Shown here one piece after another: positions 60,343-64,000 of a stretch of DNA of 64,000 bases (within the stretch, counting starts at the first letter, position 1; every line of letters begins with the position of its first letter). Source of the stretch: an uncultured Solirubrobacterales bacterium (GTDB lineage Bacteria > Actinomycetota > Thermoleophilia > Solirubrobacterales > JACPNS01); NCBI GenBank assembly GCA_937128795.1, contig CAKZMQ010000011.1, positions 109,634 through 173,633 of the forward strand, given 5' to 3'. The translations under genes were made by a program, and so were the position numbers. Under the pieces are notes generated by a model, which did no database searches, was not told the origin of the DNA, and saw nothing but the letters and a program-made list of their open reading frames with translations.

Positions 60343-62031
60343 TCAGTTGGAGCGCTTCGATCGCGAACGGCGGCGGTTTCTCAACAGATCTCCAGCCGCA
60401 CGAAGAGCCGCGACGTCTGCAGGCGCGACGCCCAGATCCTCGATCAAGACCTTCTGATCAACCAGCGTCTGCAGCTCCGCATGCTGCCGACTTCTTAGAA
60501 GCCGATCGACATCGTCGATAAAACGCGAATGCTCTCTCGACGGCCGTGCCAAAACCAGCTTCTCCGCTTCTGTCGGCTCAAGCTTGAGAACGCCGCCACC
60601 GTACGAGCGGCCGACCAGCTCGGCGCTGAGAAGGGTGAGCGACGTGTAAAACGATGCCGCCAGCCCCCTGGGGTCCGTGCCGTTGTGAAGGCGAACACCA
60701 TGAACCGTGTTCGTATTTAGCGCGCCCGCTTCATTGCTGACCAATCGCGGAAAATCAGACGCCATGTACGTGAGTAGGAGTGGCGGTGCATCTGCGACTT
60801 GACTCGTCGGCAGCGAGTACCACGGCGAACGAATCCGACACTTGTACCTCTCGTGCAATCCGTCCTCCTCCGCGCTTTTGATTAGCGCGTCAACACCTGA
60901 TGGGAGCTCGCTGAGCTGAGGGTCGATCACGATCATCTGCGTCGCCGCGCCGCGGGCATCGAGTTGGGCAAAATCTTCATCCGCAATCCGAGCGCCGGGG
61001 ACGTGCGTAGCTTTGCTTACTGCGCGCCGCAGGAGGGTGGGATCAATGTGCGCGACTTCGTCCAACCTTCGAACGAAGAAGCTGTTGGCTCCGGTGACAG
61101 CTCCTATGTCGACTCTCGCTAGGTCGCGGAGATACCGTGCCGCGTCACTTGATCGAATCTCGTCATAGACCGCGAGCGCGTCGGGATCGATAAGCCCGGC
61201 CAGCAGTTTGTGACCAGCGCCCGCGTCGATGGTCGTAGTGTCAGCAGAGTCAGCATCAAGCGCCTCCACGTTCGCAGCTGACCGCACTGTGATGCTTTCA
61301 CAAGGTCCCTCCCCCTTTCCATCGCAGAGCAAAAGAACCACCTCTTCTTGCGCTCCGGGGAATACATGCTCGTTGAACATCACGACTTCGACACGAGCGA
61401 ACGAGTCACACATGAAGCGCATGACGTCGGACGCATACTGCGCGTGCACCATCTCGGCTGGGAGTACTTGGGCTAGTCGCCCGCCTGTCTCGACGAAATC
61501 TGTCGCGTGAATGAGCATCGGCACCCAGCTGGACGCCAGTCGGGTGATCTTCACACCGTGGGCGTCGGCGATCGCTTTCCCCTTCCGTCCGTCATAGAGC
61601 TGGTAGCGAACGTAAGGTGGATTCCCAACTACCGCGGTCACTTGTTGGCTACGGACATCAGTTGAGGGAAGCTCTAAGAAATCCTCTTGGATTAGGGAGG
61701 CACCACTGGCAGCAAAGTCCCGAGCCTCCGCAAAGGCGTAGTCATCGACGTCAACCCCGAACAGCTGCTTCGAAGGTTCGGTAGAGCCGAGCTTCGCAAG
61801 TCGCTCCTTTGCTGCGTGTAGAAAAACGAGTCCGCCAAACGATGGATCGAGCACTGTGTCAGTGGCCTCTCGCACTGACCAGTTGACCAAGAAGTCGGCC
61901 ATAACTGTTGGCGTGTAGAAGGCACCTAGGTGCTTTTGGCGAGTGGAATCGGAGTACACAGTCTGAGTCAAGTTACGTCGAAATTCGGACAACCCGCGCC
62001 CCAGCCCTGCAGGCTGAGACGGGAAATGCAT
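60343..62031 (-). CDS. N6-adenine DNA methyltransferase (gamma-type)
   Basis: A 562-residue methyltransferase that would protect DNA from the convergent endonuclease. The order is motif X HLGAFYTP (34-41), motif I VLDPSFGGLVFL (60-71), acidic GVDVDDYAFAEAR, then catalytic NPPY (137-140, in VVGNPPYVRY). That X-I-IV order and the long C-terminal target-recognition region fit gamma-class type II enzymes such as M.TaqI and relatives. A perfect SOS-box-like palindrome lies 5 bp upstream of its ATG, with a second palindrome beyond. Confidence 0.85.
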   Translation of the reverse strand: MHFPSQPAGLGRGLSEFRRNLTQTVYSDSTRQKHLGAFYTPTVMADFLVNWSVREATDTVLDPSFGGLVFLHAAKERLAKLGSTEPSKQLFGVDVDDYAFAEARDFAASGASLIQEDFLELPSTDVRSQQVTAVVGNPPYVRYQLYDGRKGKAIADAHGVKITRLASSWVPMLIHATDFVETGGRLAQVLPAEMVHAQYASDVMRFMCDSFARVEVVMFNEHVFPGAQEEVVLLLCDGKGEGPCESITVRSAANVEALDADSADTTTIDAGAGHKLLAGLIDPDALAVYDEIRSSDAARYLRDLARVDIGAVTGANSFFVRRLDEVAHIDPTLLRRAVSKATHVPGARIADEDFAQLDARGAATQMIVIDPQLSELPSGVDALIKSAEEDGLHERYKCRIRSPWYSLPTSQVADAPPLLLTYMASDFPRLVSNEAGALNTNTVHGVRLHNGTDPRGLAASFYTSLTLLSAELVGRSYGGGVLKLEPTEAEKLVLARPSREHSRFIDDVDRLLRSRQHAELQTLVDQKVLIEDLGVAPADVAALRAAGDLLRNRRRSRSKRSN

Positions 62032-62035
62032 AACA

Positions 62036-62068
62036 CGAACATACGTTCGCCCCAGGACGGAACGTTCC
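62036..62068. promoter_or_regulatory. Tandem palindromes before methyltransferase, one SOS-box-like
   Basis: CGAACATACGTTCG (62036-62049) fits the Gram-positive LexA box pattern CGAAC-N4-GTTCG exactly. GGAACGTTCC (62059-62068) is a perfect 10-bp palindrome. Both lie within 40 bp of the methyltransferase start at 62031. They could bind LexA, the XRE protein or the methyltransferase itself. Confidence 0.5.
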
Positions 62069-62161
62069 TGCCGCTAACCCGCCTCGTCTTTTGCACGTCA
62101 ATCTACGTCGCAGTGACGGACCATTTGAACGAAAGCGCGAGACCTCGCTTTCAGTCTCAAC

Positions 62162-62374
62162 TTAGTTGATGTCGTCAAGCAAGTCCTTTGGACTGACACC
62201 CAGACCACCAGCCAACCGAACAATCGTCGACAGCCGCGGATCCCTAGCCCCACGTTCGAGCAAACTCACTTCTGTCCGATGAAGATCTGAAGCATCACCA
62301 AGCGCCTCCTGAGAGAGGCCGGCTTCCAGCCGAGCCTTGCGAAGGTTCTTCGAGAATCGCTCCTTGGGTTCCAC
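62162..62374 (-). CDS. XRE-type controller protein of restriction system
   Basis: A 70-residue single-domain XRE protein, the size and form of restriction-modification controller (C) proteins. The HTH is FSKNLRKARLEAGLSQEALGDASDLHRTEVSLLERGARDPRLSTIVRLAGGLGVSPKDLL in outline, filling almost the entire protein. It is upstream of, and in the same direction as, the methyltransferase gene, with 130 bp between. C proteins bind dyads in front of their own gene and delay restriction until DNA is methylated. A dyad is present 22 bp upstream of its start. Confidence 0.8.
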   Translation of the reverse strand: MEPKERFSKNLRKARLEAGLSQEALGDASDLHRTEVSLLERGARDPRLSTIVRLAGGLGVSPKDLLDDIN

Positions 62375-62396
62375 CCGGCGAATCGTGATGGAGTGC

Positions 62397-62416
62397 AGAC
62401 AATATGTCTACAGACA
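62397..62416. promoter_or_regulatory. C-box-like dyad upstream of XRE gene
   Basis: AGACA-ATA-TGTCT (62397-62409) is a 5-bp dyad, followed two bases later by a third half-site AGACA (62412-62416). The position just upstream of the XRE start (62374) is typical of operator sites for C proteins. The half-site matches the dyad at 59420. Confidence 0.5.
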
Positions 62417-62480
62417 AAACCTCACATTTTTAGATAATGTCGTGCTCGGCAAGCCCGCAGGACCAGCGAGGAGCAACAGG

Positions 62481-62864
62481 ATGAGAGAGCAGAGATGGAG
62501 TCGCATGTTGCCGCGACGTGATGCCTCTGTCGCTGCGCCTAACCAGTCAGGAACTGATCCTGACTCCGGACAACTGGCTGGCAAGAGCGATTCAACTTCA
62601 AGCTCAGGTCGCAGAAAGCCATACCTGGTGGGCGCACGGTTTGCTCCCACCTACAAGCCTCGTGTCGAAGGAGCTATTGCGGATGCCGGCTCGATTCTTG
62701 GTCGTCCAGTCACCATGCAGGACGCGATCAGCTCACTGGTCGAGGAAGCATTCCATGGAGATCGCGCTGAGGTCGCGCAGCGTATTGCCAACCTGATCGC
62801 GCGAAGTCAAGAGCGCGAGAACGCAAAGGTACAGGCAGCAATCGCAGAAGCTGAGGCGCGCTGA
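62481..62864 (+). CDS. Ribbon-helix-helix-like plasmid accessory protein
   Basis: A 127-residue protein from the ATG at 62481, which has GAGGAG nine bases upstream. The first 55 residues are basic, polar and likely disordered. The C-terminal half (KPYLVGARFAPTYKPRVEGAIADAGSILGRPVTMQDAISSLVEEAF in outline) has the strand-helix-helix pattern of ribbon-helix-helix DNA-binding proteins. It ends in a charged helix. It is convergent with the relaxase gene, in line with a partition or relaxosome accessory role. Function is inferred from pattern and neighbour only. Confidence 0.55.
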   Translation: MREQRWSRMLPRRDASVAAPNQSGTDPDSGQLAGKSDSTSSSGRRKPYLVGARFAPTYKPRVEGAIADAGSILGRPVTMQDAISSLVEEAFHGDRAEVAQRIANLIARSQERENAKVQAAIAEAEAR

Positions 62865-62893
62865 ACCTCAGTGCGGCCAGCTCGACTCTGCGC

Positions 62894-64000
62894 TCACATC
62901 CGCGTCCCGCGACGAGCCGAGCGTGCTGCCTGCGCTTGACGCTGAGCAACCCTGATGTCATCGCGCTTGCCATTCATCGCCGCCCATTCGCGTTTTGCCA
63001 CCCGGTCAGTCGGCTCCTTGTAAAGCCGATACGTCTTCTCCTCAACCTTGTGATTCTTGACGTATTTGGCTACAGCCAACGCAGCCTCGGCCCACGCATC
63101 GACGACCTCCGGACCGGCACTGCTCGCGAGAGGCTGCAAGAACTGCTCGATGTAATCAGGCCTAGTTCGAAGCAGTTCCGCCTTAAGTGCCCGATCAGCC
63201 GCCCCGGGATCCACCGGCTGCTCCGCGGACAGCTTCACCATCTGCTTCGAGTGCCGCGTAGCAACCGCTTGTCGCGCGCGAGTTCGATCCGAAACCGGCA
63301 GGCCAGCACCATGCCCAGCTCGCACTTCGTCAAACGCATCCAGCGCCTCTCTCGGCAGGTACCCGCGATTGGAGTATCGCCCGCGCGTGAACGCGACGTA
63401 CGCGTGCTCATAAGAGGTCAGATCCGAGAGCAGCACGAACGAACTATCGATCGTCGCGCCCTGCGCCACGTGCACCGTTGTCGCGTAGCCCAACCGCATG
63501 ACGCCAGGGTCGCTCAATTCGCCTTGGCCGATGGCAACTACGTTGCCGCCGTCCATCTCGATTTCGAGTTCGCCGTCGCCCGCGACCCCGATGATCGTTC
63601 AAAAGTCCCCATTCTCGATCTCATGACGTTCAAAGCGCTTACGAAACAAGACTCGATCGCCGTCGTGAAATGTGCCGCACGGCGTGACTACTCGTTCCTC
63701 CGAGATCTCGTCGAGCTTTAGGCGTTCCTTCTGCAGCGCCTTGTTCAGCCGGTCGACCTCGCGGTTGGTGGCGGCCAGCACAAGCGACCCCTCGGGATCA
63801 CCTTCGGCGATCCAGTCTTCGACAAGCTTCGCTTCAGTCGAGTCGGCAGTGTCGAGCACCTCGATGCGCCCGTTGTCAAGCGCTTCGTCGACAGCGGCAT
63901 CAACGTCACCTTCGGCTAGGTGGTCGGCGATCGAGAGGTCGACGCCCAAGGTCGCTAGTGCAGGGTTCGCACTCGACAGTGCCCCAGGGACGAGGTATGC
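62894..64000 (-). pseudogene. TraA/MobF-type relaxase-helicase, stop codon inside, 5' end off window
   Basis: One frame runs from base 64000 to 62894 and is broken only by a TGA at 63599-63601. The part before it has LVLAATNREVDRLNKALQ, and the part after has LGYATTVHVAQGATIDSSFVL and EHAYVAFTRGRYSN, both typical of the RecD-like helicase half of TraA relaxases. The flanking text reads ENGDF-stop-TIIGVAGDGE, where related proteins have a Gly. A GGA-to-TGA change explains it. The relaxase half lies beyond the right edge. The gene belongs to a conjugative or mobilisable element and is probably dead, unless the stop is a sequencing error. Confidence 0.75.

Noticed and set aside
63599..63601. Recoded TGA (selenocysteine)
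   Set aside because: The position is Gly in relatives and no selenocysteine insertion hairpin is evident. A nonsense change is simpler.
1..64000. CRISPR array, rRNA operon or insertion sequence with transposase
   Set aside because: No run of regularly spaced short repeats with unique spacers, no rRNA sequence and no transposase frame was found. The 31-bp array at 34997 has only three units with degenerate spacers.

Overview
The window reads as chromosomal DNA from a high-GC, free-living actinobacterium. Many TetR regulators, two cytochrome P450s, an AlkB alkane hydroxylase, a flavin monooxygenase and a heliorhodopsin fit this. I lean towards Thermoleophilia/Solirubrobacterales, but no marker gene here proves it. 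No rRNA gene, complete tRNA gene or CRISPR array was seen.

Layout. 0-9.5 kb: signalling and housekeeping (class III cyclase, Rieske protein, diguanylate cyclase, Uup-type ABC-F ATPase, VOC protein, TetR plus Baeyer-Villiger-type monooxygenase, heliorhodopsin). 9.6-15.8 kb: an aromatic-degradation cluster (extradiol dioxygenase, NmrA-like reductase, FAD hydroxylase, fumarylacetoacetase-family hydrolase) divergent from a P450 and a TetR gene. 16.3-23.2 kb: an accessory island with a broken zinc-ribbon membrane protein, a SacI-like restriction-modification pair, an orphan gene, a DUF262/HEPN pair and the scar of a mobile element. 24.2-35.5 kb: a stretch bracketed by two copies of a roughly 230-bp repeat that carries the 3' half of a threonine tRNA. 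It holds a thioesterase/BtrH pair, an R2lox-rubredoxin-P450 operon, alkB, two more TetR genes, an MFS exporter and a Fic protein with a phased repeat array in front. 35.5-49 kb: an OLD-like nuclease, an AddAB-type helicase-nuclease, a sigma-like gene pair, an XRE-ImmA/IrrE-PIN module and an RNase HI. 50.8-62.4 kb: a second defence island. It has a three-gene, overlapping operon ending in an 1814-residue DEAD/DEAH-DUF1998 helicase, next to a restriction-modification system with its own XRE regulator. 62.5-64 kb: the end of a conjugative or plasmid-like element, with a relaxase-helicase gene broken by an in-frame TGA.

How the parts fit. The R2lox operon and alkB share a 19-bp operator-like palindrome, so they are probably one regulon under the neighbouring TetR. 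A second TetR has two matching palindromes between itself and the MFS exporter. The restriction genes and the helicase operon at 57-62 kb have AGACA/TGTCT dyads in their promoter regions, which may link them to the small XRE protein. The best candidate for an under-described system is the 50.8-59.3 kb helicase operon. Next come the DUF262/HEPN pair, the XRE-ImmA-PIN triad and the Fic gene with its 31-bp-phased repeats.
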